NCBI GenBank assembly: GCA_041228285.1
Contig: CP166133.1
Span: 310,001-374,000 of the forward strand
DNA from: Neisseriaceae bacterium CLB008
GTDB taxonomy: Bacteria; Pseudomonadota; Gammaproteobacteria; Burkholderiales; Neisseriaceae
DNA: 64,000 nt
Reading direction: 5' to 3'
This document shows positions 17,529 to 29,504 of this stretch, in pieces (positions within the stretch are counted from its first letter, which is position 1; each line of letters opens with the position of its first letter). Under the pieces are notes generated by a model. The model was not told the origin of the DNA, searched no databases, and saw only the letters and a list, made by a program, of their open reading frames with translations. The position numbers and the translations under genes were made by a program.

Positions 17529-19145
17529 TTAGTAAATGCGGGTAATGTCGGCATCAAAGCTGTTTTCCGAAGCCGTCTGCCAAGATTTCTTGTAGAAGGA
17601 GTCGGTCACGGTGCCGTCAATTAAAGCATTCTTGTCTAGGAAGGGGTAAAGCGTAGACAACGGACGGATACGGCCATCAGACAAGCGTCGAGACACATGG
17701 TGAGGCGTAATTTGTTCAGGGTGTTCTAGACCAGCAGCAGCAACCATGTCGGCCAAGGCTTTTAACGTGTTTTTGTGGAAGTTGAACACGCGCTCGGCTT
17801 TGTCCGGCACCACTAGGGCCTGTTGGCGTTTCGGATCTTGCGTGGCCACGCCGGTTGGGCAAGCATTGGTGTGGCAGCTTTGCGACTGAATACAGCCCAC
17901 CGCCATCATGAAGCCGCGGGCAGAGTTTAGCCAGTCGGCGCCCATGGCTAAGGTGCTGATGATGTCGTAAGCACTGATGATCTTACCAGCGGCGCCAATT
18001 TTAACTTGGTCACGCAGGCCAGCGCCTACTAAGGTATTGTGTACAAACAATAGGCCTTCGCGCATGGGCATGCCAATGTGGTCACTGAATTCCAAAGGTG
18101 CCGCGCCGGTGCCGCCTTCAGAACCGTCTACGACGATAAAGTCTGGAGTGAAGCCAGTTTTGAGCATGGCCTTGACGATGCTCATGAATTCCCAAGGGTA
18201 GCCAATACACAGCTTAAAGCCGACGGGCTTGCCGCCGCTGAGTTCGCGCAGCTGCTGTAAGAAGGCAATCAACTCTAGCGGCGTGCTGAATTCAGGGTGA
18301 TGAGCAGGAGACACGCAGTCTTCGCCCATGGGCACGCCACGGGTCACGGCGATCTCTTGGGTGAGTTTTTCTTTAGGCAAGATGCCGCCGTGGCCAGGTT
18401 TGGCGCCTTGGCTTAGCTTTACTTCGATCATTTTGATCTGATCTTCTGCCGCTAGCTTGACGAATTTTTCAGGGCTGAAGCGGCCGTCGGCGGTGCGGCA
18501 GCCAAAATAGCCGCTGGCGATTTCTAAAATCACGTCGCCGCCAAATTCACGGTGGTATTTGCTCACGCTGCCTTCGCCCGAGTCGTGGGCAAAGTTACCC
18601 ATTTTGGCGCCTTTGTTCAGGGCGCGAATGGCATTGGCGCTCAGGCTACCGAAGCTCATGGCAGAAATATTGAATAAAGAAGCCGAGTAGGGCTGGCTGC
18701 ACTGATCGTTACCAATATTGATGCGGTAGGTTGAAATAGGTTGAACCGGCTTGGGGCTAACCGAATGGCCAATAAACTCAAAGCCTTTGGCTTCGATGTC
18801 TAAAATGGTGCCGAACGGCTGGTCAGCAGAAAGGTTCTTGGCGCGGCGGTACACTAAAGAGCGCTGCGCACGCGAAAAAGGTAGGGCTTCGTTTTCTGCT
18901 TCGACTAAATATTGGCGAATTTCTGGGCGGATCAGTTCGATCAAATAACGCATGTGTCCCAAAATGGGGTAGTTACGAAGGACGGAATGCTTTTTTTGCG
19001 TGACATCATAAACACCGATGAGTGACAGGGTGATGAAGGTAAGGGCAAAAATCCAGAGCCAAGGCGTTAAGGCGATGGACATCAGGGTGAATAAAAAGGC
19101 GAGAATGATGCAGGCAATAAAAAAAGAATATCGATTTAATTTCAT
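17529..19145 (-). CDS. membrane-anchored FMN-binding glutamate synthase family protein
   Basis: 538 residues. Two N-terminal hydrophobic segments (about 8-45) anchor a GltB-like alpha/beta-barrel domain (about 120-500). FMN-site and barrel words: MSFGSLSANAIRALNKGAK, SQGAKPGHGGILP, IVVDGSEGGTGAAPLEF, and a 3Fe-4S type cysteine run CIQSQSCHTNACPTG. No amidotransferase (N-terminal nucleophile Cys) domain is present, so it cannot use glutamine directly as full glutamate synthase does. The family is widespread in proteobacteria and its substrate is uncertain. AGGA precedes the ATG. It stands alone. Confidence 0.88.
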   Translation of the reverse strand: MKLNRYSFFIACIILAFLFTLMSIALTPWLWIFALTFITLSLIGVYDVTQKKHSVLRNYPILGHMRYLIELIRPEIRQYLVEAENEALPFSRAQRSLVYRRAKNLSADQPFGTILDIEAKGFEFIGHSVSPKPVQPISTYRINIGNDQCSQPYSASLFNISAMSFGSLSANAIRALNKGAKMGNFAHDSGEGSVSKYHREFGGDVILEIASGYFGCRTADGRFSPEKFVKLAAEDQIKMIEVKLSQGAKPGHGGILPKEKLTQEIAVTRGVPMGEDCVSPAHHPEFSTPLELIAFLQQLRELSGGKPVGFKLCIGYPWEFMSIVKAMLKTGFTPDFIVVDGSEGGTGAAPLEFSDHIGMPMREGLLFVHNTLVGAGLRDQVKIGAAGKIISAYDIISTLAMGADWLNSARGFMMAVGCIQSQSCHTNACPTGVATQDPKRQQALVVPDKAERVFNFHKNTLKALADMVAAAGLEHPEQITPHHVSRRLSDGRIRPLSTLYPFLDKNALIDGTVTDSFYKKSWQTASENSFDADITRIY

Positions 19146-19572
19146 AACGCGTTTTCCTAGGCGAAGTATTGGTTCACGCTAGAGTGTTCCTTAATGGATG
19201 AACAAGATGATGAATCCTATAATCTTTCATGCCGAGGAGCCTCTTCCTTATTTTGAAGCAGCGCTACGGTAAATGAAAGGGGATTCTTAAAGTGGGGCAA
19301 CTGTACCAGTTTATGGCGTGAAAAGGTAGTCGCCAAGGAATTATCTATCGAGGCCATAATGGCTAGAATTTGGCTAAAATCCACGTCAAAACAGAGGTTT
19401 TATACCGACTGTTTGAGTGTACTGGGGTGATAAAGTTCTTTAGATTTATTTTTGAATATTCTAGTGAAGGTGTTGTCTACGCAACAAAGTTTTAAAACAT
19501 GAAAATTTTTCTTGAATTGATTAAGTTTAATCTTAAAGCCAGTATTTAAATGAGGTTAACTAAATGAGGGTT
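19146..19572. other. 427-base AT-rich intergenic stretch
   Basis: Between two minus-strand genes. No open frame longer than about 20 codons with a ribosome-binding site and no GC-rich hairpin followed by T. The part 19430-19560 is strongly AT-rich and probably contains the promoter of the flavoprotein gene, but I could not pick convincing boxes. Confidence 0.5.
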
Positions 19573-20049
19573 TTAAGACCATTGCCACACCAAAACGAGC
19601 GGTGTGCCTAAGAGATGGGATAGAGTGTTTAAAAAATAGCGGTCGCTGGCCTGTACCTGATCGACTAAGGTTTGGGTTTGGCGGCACTGCAAGGCGTAGC
19701 GTCCAAACGCCATCACTTCATGGTTGTTTAAACTCACCAGGCTGGCTTGGCGGTTGCAGCAGGGGAGGGTGAATAAGCGGGTGATGCCCGTCAGTTCGTC
19801 ATCGGCAGAATATGCTTGATCCATGTGTTGGTGCCAATCCTCTAGGCTCAGTTCCGTATCACAATGGGGGCAGCTGGGTGGGCAAAAATGTTCGCCACCG
19901 TGCCAAAAGGCGACGTCATCCTCTAGATGATGTTGCGCCTCGCACGGGCCGCAGCTTTGGTCAAGATAGGCCAGTGCTGCGGCTCGCGCCTCGAAAGAGG
20001 GCGCAAAGCCAGGGTCGGCCGGCACAAAATAAAGGTAATGGTCGCTCAT
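19573..20049 (-). CDS. unrecognised cysteine-rich cytosolic protein
   Basis: 158 residues, no signal peptide or membrane segment, acidic. Cysteines cluster as CGPC, CPPSCPHC and LPCC, with several histidines between them, suggesting a small zinc-binding module at about residues 33-100. I do not recognise a family. There is no clear ribosome-binding site before the ATG at 20049. The gene is divergent from the small membrane protein at 20153 across 103 bases. Confidence 0.65.
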   Translation of the reverse strand: MSDHYLYFVPADPGFAPSFEARAAALAYLDQSCGPCEAQHHLEDDVAFWHGGEHFCPPSCPHCDTELSLEDWHQHMDQAYSADDELTGITRLFTLPCCNRQASLVSLNNHEVMAFGRYALQCRQTQTLVDQVQASDRYFLNTLSHLLGTPLVLVWQWS

Positions 20050-20152
20050 GTGTTAAAGAGGCTTGGGTGAGAGAATGGTCATCATGCCATAATGGCGCTA
20101 AAGCAGCCAGCATCAGGGTGGGCTAGTAAATGTAAAATAAATAAGGCATAAA

Positions 20153-20617
20153 ATGGGTAGGTTGATGGCAATGCTGTTGTGGTTCTGTCTATTGGGGACG
20201 GCGCAGTCTTATTTGGGCCTCTATGATGTGATTCATGAGGGCGCGGTCTGGCAGTGGCAAACTTCGTGGATGGCTATTCAGAACGAAAGTTGGGGTGCTC
20301 AAAACCATTATCGAGGCCATGAGTCGGTGTGGGCAGTCTTGTGTGACTACTTATGGTGGTCGTTGCCGCTTCTGGCGCTGATGTGGGGATTGCGGCGTCG
20401 TCGATGCGCGCTATGGCTGTGTGTTGGCCTGTATGCTTTGGGTGCGATGCTGTTGGTGAATGTGGGCATTTATCATGATTTAGTGGCCAGCTGGAGTACT
20501 TATTCTGTTGGCGAACTGTATGGCGCGACCATAATGAAGACGTGGTCATGGTGGTTAGGCAGCTGGTGTGGGTTTATGTGCGTGTGGGCAGGAGTATGGC
20601 AAAGAGGCCGTGGTTGA
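20153..20617 (+). CDS. unrecognised tryptophan-rich membrane protein
   Basis: 154 residues with four predicted membrane segments (about 5-22, 60-80, 85-107, 130-148) and an unusual number of Trp residues, including GAVWQWQTSWMAI and MKTWSWWLGSWCG. A short basic loop RRRR follows segment two. AAGG lies 6 bases before the ATG. No family recognised; it could be a small integral protein with no enzymatic motif. It shares a divergent promoter region with the cysteine-rich gene to the left. Confidence 0.65.
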   Translation: MGRLMAMLLWFCLLGTAQSYLGLYDVIHEGAVWQWQTSWMAIQNESWGAQNHYRGHESVWAVLCDYLWWSLPLLALMWGLRRRRCALWLCVGLYALGAMLLVNVGIYHDLVASWSTYSVGELYGATIMKTWSWWLGSWCGFMCVWAGVWQRGRG

Positions 20618-20739
20618 TGGCATGAGTCATGTGGGTGATGTGCGCTGTGGTGGGTATACTATATATATGTAAAAAAAGTTTGTTTGTCTTTTGCGCCAGT
20701 TGTCTGTTTGTTCTTGTGTTGAGGTTCGTGCTGTAAAAC

Positions 20740-20877
20740 GGTGGGTAGGCTACGCTTTACCCACCCTACGCCCAGCTGTTACGTCGTAGGGTGCGCCGAG
20801 ACTGATAGGTGAATTGGTAGGGTGGGTCGAGACCCACCATCGCATTCCATCGCATTTCGGTGGGCGCAAGCCCACCT
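20740..20877. repeat. palindromic intergenic repeat, copy 1
   Basis: Contains the two modules shared with 26.8-27.2 and 47.0-47.2 kb: a hairpin starting GGTGGGTAGGCTACGCTTTA and closing with CCCACC (20740-20764), and GGTGGGTCGAGACCCACC (20821-20838), plus a third hairpin GGTGGGCGCAAGCCCACC (20859-20876). Non-coding. It lies between the small membrane protein gene and the rRNA promoter. Confidence 0.8.
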
Positions 20878-21144
20878 AGGGGTTGATTTAACGGCCAGCC
20901 CTTAAGTTTCGCCACTATTTCGCTGCTATGTTTAAAGTTTTTCCCATTACTTTGCGCTTTTTTGCATTATTTTCACCTTTTTGATTTAAATCTCAGCCAC
21001 GGTTAACGCCAACAACCACAGGCTTTTCACCGTTTTCCAGCACCGCCTATAAATTCTTTTAAAAAAGATGCCGCATAAAACCCAGTTAAAACAGTCTTTT
21101 GCTTATTTTTGGTGGTTTTTTAGCAAATTAATGGCAAATAGGGG
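20878..21144. other. AT-rich region upstream of the rRNA promoter
   Basis: No gene seen. Runs of A and T at 20930-20990 and 21045-21135, the latter directly before the -35 box, could act as UP-element-like sequence for the rRNA promoter. Confidence 0.45.
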
Positions 21145-21173
21145 TTGACGATTATCAGGGGTTCGTCCATAAT
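21145..21173 (+). promoter_or_regulatory. rRNA operon promoter
   Basis: TTGACG (21145-21150), 17-base spacer, CATAAT (21168-21173), preceded by A/T tracts. Predicted start near 21180, about 180 bases before mature 16S. Confidence 0.8.
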
Positions 21174-21219
21174 TCGCTTCCTCTGCTGATGACGGAACGA
21201 AACAAACCCAGTCAGCAAC

Positions 21220-21230
21220 GCTCTTTAACA
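21220..21230 (+). promoter_or_regulatory. boxA antitermination site (16S leader)
   Basis: GCTCTTTAACA matches the rRNA boxA consensus bound by NusB-S10. It lies in the leader between promoter and 16S. Directly after it, 21241-21260 pairs with 22927-22946 to form the 16S processing stem. Confidence 0.85.
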
Positions 21231-21357
21231 GAACAGATAACCGATAAGTGTGAGTGCTTCGAGCCTCACACTGCAATTTAAGATTTATGTATGAGATAGA
21301 AATATCTCGTTAATGAATTTGAGAAAGCAGACCAGAATTAGTAATAGCTTAGAGATT

Positions 21358-22904
<1,547 letters not shown>

Positions 22905-22997
22905 GAGAAATAAAAAGTGGGGCAAAGAAGTACTCACACTTATCGGGAATCTGTAAGTAAAAGATGCGTAAAGTTAAGACACTTTAACGAGACCTAA

Positions 22998-23074
<77 letters not shown>

Positions 23075-23108
23075 ATCATTAGGAATCATAGGGTATCAAC
23101 CCCAAAGA

Positions 23109-23184
23109 GGGGGCATAGCTCAGTTGGTAGAGCACCTGCTTTGCAAGCAGGGGGTCATCGGTTCGATCCCGTTTGCCTCCACCA
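23109..23184 (+). tRNA. tRNA-Ala (UGC)
   Basis: Acceptor GGGGGCA/TGCCTCC, D-loop TAGCTCAGTTGGTAGAGC, anticodon loop CTTTGCAAG (UGC), T-arm GGTTCGATCCC, encoded CCA. Second spacer tRNA of the rRNA operon, 34 bases after tRNA-Ile. Confidence 0.97.
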
Positions 23185-23338
23185 CTGATTGACTTAACTT
23201 TGCAAACGAACCCGACGGTTCAAATTAAATCGTGAATGCGATTGACAAGCTTTGTAAAAAGCTTATAATGCGCAACTCAATTTAATTTGCACCGTCTCTT
23301 AGTCTCCGATTCATCGGAAACTTAAGCAGACAACGCAT

Positions 23339-23350
23339 CGATCTTTAACA
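23339..23350 (+). promoter_or_regulatory. boxA-like site before 23S
   Basis: CGATCTTTAACA, a boxA-like word in the tRNA-Ala to 23S spacer, where proteobacterial rRNA operons carry a second antitermination site. The rest of the spacer (23185-23600) contains no gene. Confidence 0.65.
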
Positions 23351-23607
23351 AATTAGAAGCCGAAATCAATCAATGTTAGTTTTACCGATTTCGTCACGTT
23401 AGCTAGCTAGTATTTATACTGAGTTAGCGGCAACACGAAATCAAAAATATATATTGGGTGATTGTATCGAAGTAGCTCATACGAAACTAACAAAAGGCGT
23501 ATGAGATACACACAACAGCAGTAAGCTTTGTCAGAGTAGAAACTTAAGCAAGTGGAGGGGCGTCAACCCCCAAAGCAAGCAAAGTCAATAGGTTCTTGAA
23601 ATGATAG

Positions 23608-26504
<2,897 letters not shown>

Positions 26505-26656
26505 TATCATTTGAAGAACTTGTGTAAGACATAAGTGAAGAATTCAGATGAAGCTTACAGGCTGTATGTGTGTATATTACCCGATACATCACCTTATATA
26601 TTGATACGATAAAATCGACTAAATTGATTAGGCTTTTAATTTGTTACCGTTTTTTG

Positions 26657-26770
26657 TTTGGCGGCCATAGCAAGTTGGTACCACTCCTTCCCATCCCGAA
26701 CAGGACAGTGAAACGACTTAGCGCCGATGATAGTGTGGATGCCCATGTGAAAGTAGGTCACCGCCAAACT
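26657..26770 (+). rRNA. rrf: 5S ribosomal RNA
   Basis: TTTGGCGGCC at the 5' end pairs with ACCGCCAAAC at the 3' end. The internal CATCCCGAACAGGACAGTGAA and the GCGCCGATGATAGTG region are typical of bacterial 5S. About 114 bases, 150 bases after 23S, followed by the operon terminator. Confidence 0.96.
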
Positions 26771-26780
26771 CCCCATACTT

Positions 26781-26812
26781 AAGCCCTGTTGCGATTGCAA
26801 CAGGGCTTATTT
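26781..26812 (+). terminator. rRNA operon terminator
   Basis: AAGCCCTGTTGC, loop GATT, GCAACAGGGCTT, then ATTTTATT: a perfect twelve-base-pair stem 11 bases after 5S. Confidence 0.92.
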
Positions 26813-26827
26813 TATTGGTACTGCACA

Positions 26828-26882
26828 ACCGTAGGGTGGTGCCCATACCGTAGGGTGGCGCAAAGCGCAGCGTGCCCACCGA
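26828..26882. repeat. intergenic repeat, degenerate copy
   Basis: CGTAGGGTGGTGCCCATACC followed by CGTAGGGTGGCG and GCGTGCCCACC: modules of the same GTAGGGTGG/CCCACC family seen at 20.7, 27.0 and 47 kb. Non-coding. Confidence 0.65.
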
Positions 26883-26937
26883 TGGTGCCCACTCTGTACT
26901 GGTCCACCGTGTGATGGCCTTGAGCCCTGCCGAAGCG

Positions 26938-27235
26938 CACAGTCTTACCCCGTACACCCAAAGCAAAGCCCACCTAACGGTGGGCTTTGTTGCATCTAGT
27001 AGCTGGTGATTTATGGCTGTGCCGCTATAAGTCATGGTGGGTAGGCTGTGCTTTACCCACCCTACGCGTGGCCGTGCGGCTGGTAGGGTGGGTCGTGACC
27101 CACGCGTTGAGCCGATAGGCACAGTCTTACCCCATACACCTAAAGCAAAGCCCACCTGACGGTGGGCTTTGTTGCGTCTGACGTCTGGCGACTCATGGCT
27201 GTGCTGCTATGGGCTATGGAGGGCAAGCTACGCTA
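26938..27235. repeat. intergenic repeat, duplicated unit with 182-base period
   Basis: About 115 bases starting CACAGTCTTACCCC at 26938 recur from 27120 with roughly 85% identity by eye. Each unit contains the hairpin AAAGCCCACC...GGTGGGCTTT, which looks like a terminator. Between the units lie the family modules starting GGTGGGTAGGCTGTGCTTTA (27036) and GGTGGGTCGTGACCCACG (27087-27104). An apparent 145-codon minus-strand frame across this block is repeat-derived and is not annotated. Confidence 0.8.
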
Positions 27236-27274
27236 GGTGTCGCTGTTCGTAGCTGATAAATATATTATAGATAT

Positions 27275-27314
27275 AAAAAAGCCTATAGTCATGTATATCC
27301 ATGCTTATAGGCTT
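27275..27314 (-). terminator. terminator of the 41-residue gene
   Basis: Read on the minus strand: AAGCCTATA, a small internal loop, GCATG-type inner pairs, then TATAGGCTT followed by TTTTATAT. It begins 6 bases past the stop of the small gene at 27321. Confidence 0.8.
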
Positions 27315-27320
27315 GTTCTA

Positions 27321-27446
27321 TTACCGTGAGTTCTTACTCGGTTTTAGGGCTGGAGTATTACCAGGAGTGTTTTTATTATCACGACGGCGTTGATCGGGTT
27401 TACCAGTTGATTTGGCAATCGGTTTTGGACCAGGTTTAAGAGGCAT
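27321..27446 (-). CDS. small basic Pro/Lys/Asn-rich protein, 41 residues
   Basis: Not recognised. ATG at 27446 gives 41 residues beginning MPLKPGPKPIAKSTGKPDQ, with a central QRRRDNKN and ending KPSKNSR. It is strongly basic, has no hydrophobic segment, no Cys and no acidic patch, so it is probably unstructured and could bind nucleic acid or another polymer; this is inference from composition only. Support for a real gene: AAGGAT 9 bases before the ATG, a promoter TTGAAG-16-TATACT at 27519-27492, a palindrome in the leader, and a terminator right after the stop. It stands alone between the repeats and the YdjM-like gene. Confidence 0.7.
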   Translation of the reverse strand: MPLKPGPKPIAKSTGKPDQRRRDNKNTPGNTPALKPSKNSR

Positions 27447-27471
27447 TTAGTTAATCCTTATTAAGTTGATC

Positions 27472-27519
27472 GAGGAACATTCCTCAATCATAGTATATGG
27501 GCATAGTTTATAACTTCAA
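27472..27519 (-). promoter_or_regulatory. promoter and palindrome of the 41-residue gene
   Basis: Minus strand: -35 TTGAAG (27519-27514), 16-base spacer, -10 TATACT (27497-27492). Just downstream lies the perfect palindrome GAGGAATGTTCCTC (27485-27472), arms of six bases around two. It falls at the expected transcription start, so it could be a repressor site or a small 5' hairpin. Confidence 0.6.
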
Positions 27520-27646
27520 TACACTATAAATATTTAATAATTTACTCACATATTTATCTTATCCACAGGGCTCCACCCACAGCCCATCTCGGATAGCCAT
27601 TTTGAAGCTCTGACAGAGTGAATACTGTAGGGCTTCGTTATTTTAT

Positions 27647-28741
27647 TCACAACCCTTCGTCACTGCTGATGGCTATCGCTGCCTCGCTGGCAACGGGCGG
27701 GGCGTTAAACACGCCTGGCTGTGAGCGCCAAATGCGTTGCCATAGCCGCTGTAACGCTTGGGTGAACGTACCTTCGGTAACGAGTGATCGATAGGTGGCG
27801 CTGGCTTGGACAGGGCGGCGCTCATGCCACTGGCCGTTTTGGCGTTGGGCGACAATAAAGTTGAAGGTGTATTCGGGTTCTAGGCCCATGCGTAGGTCTG
27901 AGAGGATGAGCTGCTCATTGTGTATCTGAGCCCGCATAAAGCCTTGGTTGAACCAGTTGAGCGTGGCGACATTAGGGAAGTGGTTGACGGCTGCTAAGGC
28001 CTGATGTTCCGAAGGATAGGCCTGAAAATCAATGTGGCCATCATCGGCGATGAGGGAATAATCCCCCAGTAAGTAGCCGTCAGGCGTGAGGACGCCGACT
28101 CGCCAGAGCAGAGTATTGAAGGGCAGTGGATTGGAAAAGCGTGGCGCATCCGCTAGGTTTAAGCGGTTGAGGCTGGCCTGAGCCGCCTGTTCAACCTGAT
28201 GCTTGGCGATTAACGACCAGCCTAAATAGCCTAGGCTTAAGGCTAAGCCAATGCTGACGGCGGTATGGCTCCAGTTCTGGCGTGGGGCAAACCAGGCCAT
28301 GAGACAGGGGATTAATAAGCATAGCGTATAGATAGGGTCGATGATGAAAATGCTGGCCCAGCTGGTGGGATGGGGCTTTAAGGGCCACCATAATTGAGTA
28401 CCGTAGATGGTTAGGGCGTCCAGGAGTAGATGGCTGATGAGGGCCAGTTGGATGGCCCAGAACCAGCGCATGGGCGCCTGTGCCACTCGGTGGCCTCTTT
28501 GATGGCAGATCCACCAAATGAGTACGAGGACGAGCGGCATGATCAATAAAGAATGACTGAAGCCGCGGTGATCAGCCATTTGCAGGATGGGGTTACTGGT
28601 GAGTGCGTTGACGAGCAAGACATCGAGGTCTGGCAGCGTGCCTAAGGCCATGCCAGCAAGCATACCTGCACGGCGATGTCTTTGGGGCACAATGGCCGCC
28701 ACAATAGAACCGCTTAAGGCTAAGTGGGTGAGTGAATCCAT
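27647..28741 (-). CDS. YdjM-like inner-membrane metal-dependent hydrolase family (DUF457)
   Basis: 364 residues. The N-terminal half has five to six membrane segments and the family's metal-ligand pattern: DSLTHLALSG (His6), LGTLPDLD, ADHRGFSHSLL, SHLLLDALTIYGTQLWWP. The C-terminal half (about 185-364) is soluble and carries no motif I know. The family relates to E. coli YdjM, described as a LexA-controlled membrane hydrolase; the substrate is unknown. It lies 25 bases downstream of the secreted-protein gene, probably in one transcript. Confidence 0.85.
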   Translation of the reverse strand: MDSLTHLALSGSIVAAIVPQRHRRAGMLAGMALGTLPDLDVLLVNALTSNPILQMADHRGFSHSLLIMPLVLVLIWWICHQRGHRVAQAPMRWFWAIQLALISHLLLDALTIYGTQLWWPLKPHPTSWASIFIIDPIYTLCLLIPCLMAWFAPRQNWSHTAVSIGLALSLGYLGWSLIAKHQVEQAAQASLNRLNLADAPRFSNPLPFNTLLWRVGVLTPDGYLLGDYSLIADDGHIDFQAYPSEHQALAAVNHFPNVATLNWFNQGFMRAQIHNEQLILSDLRMGLEPEYTFNFIVAQRQNGQWHERRPVQASATYRSLVTEGTFTQALQRLWQRIWRSQPGVFNAPPVASEAAIAISSDEGL

Positions 28742-28766
28742 AGGAGTGGCCTCATGTGATTAAACG

Positions 28767-29393
28767 TTAGCTATTGTGGGGCCGTTGGGCGTCGAGTAAC
28801 CATTGTTCGGTTGAGCGACGAAAGCGCAGATAATCCCAGCCAAGATCACGTTCAAACGCCATGGCTTGGCGGTCATTGCCTACGAAGACCCAAAACCAAA
28901 GGTCATCGCTGCTGCGCATTTTAACCCTTAAATAAGGAATTTGAACTGTGGCGGTGCCTCGTTGTAGCGCTTCCGTTTCACGGCTGACCCCATCGTGCCG
29001 AAAACCATTCAATAAGGAGGGCGCATATTGGCGCACAAAGGCGACGGCGATGGTGCGCGCCTCTTCTTGGCTGGGTAGGTTGCCTTGAAGCTGTGACTGG
29101 TCTTTCTTAATATATCCTTTTAACTGCCCCTGAGGGTCGATTAACAGGCTAACGTGCTCACCGTGGAGGCCAGTGTTACGGCCATCGGCGCGTTCATAAC
29201 GGCTTAGCTGAGCGCGACCATTATTGTAAGACACGGTGCGTTCATTTTTTAGCGTGTAGGCCGGGGGCACTAGCTGATTCTTTAAGGCGTTATTGGCTAG
29301 GGCTAGAGGACTGATTGAAGCGAGTAAGGTCAGAACCAGCACGCTGGTGATGGATTTGAACGGATATGGTTTTATCGAGATTAATGACGGCAT
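28767..29393 (-). CDS. secreted protein of unknown function
   Basis: 208 residues. N-terminal signal peptide about 1-33 (basic start, hydrophobic core SVLVLTLLASISPLALA), then a soluble domain rich in Arg, Gln and aromatic residues. The segment VSLLIDPQGQLKGYIKK followed by SQEEARTIAVAFVRQYAP resembles PepSY-like folds in pattern, but I would not assign it. No cysteine in the mature part. Probably cotranscribed with the YdjM-like gene downstream. Likely periplasmic. Confidence 0.75.
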   Translation of the reverse strand: MPSLISIKPYPFKSITSVLVLTLLASISPLALANNALKNQLVPPAYTLKNERTVSYNNGRAQLSRYERADGRNTGLHGEHVSLLIDPQGQLKGYIKKDQSQLQGNLPSQEEARTIAVAFVRQYAPSLLNGFRHDGVSRETEALQRGTATVQIPYLRVKMRSSDDLWFWVFVGNDRQAMAFERDLGWDYLRFRRSTEQWLLDAQRPHNS

Positions 29394-29504
29394 GGGAAGA
29401 CTCCTAAACGTGATGGATTGGCTGGATATTTTTATGTCATATAGATATGTCTTTGTCGCCAGAGTTCACTTCTAGCCGATGTTTTTATCTTTTTGCGCCC
29501 GCTT

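Noticed and set aside
20740-20877. CRISPR-like array of palindromes
   Set aside because: Units are not evenly spaced, there are no unique spacers of constant length, and no cas genes are present.
26718-27155. Minus-strand open frame of 145 codons after 5S rRNA
   Set aside because: It runs through the end of 5S and the repeat block; its length comes from repeat composition. No ribosome-binding site and no family likeness.
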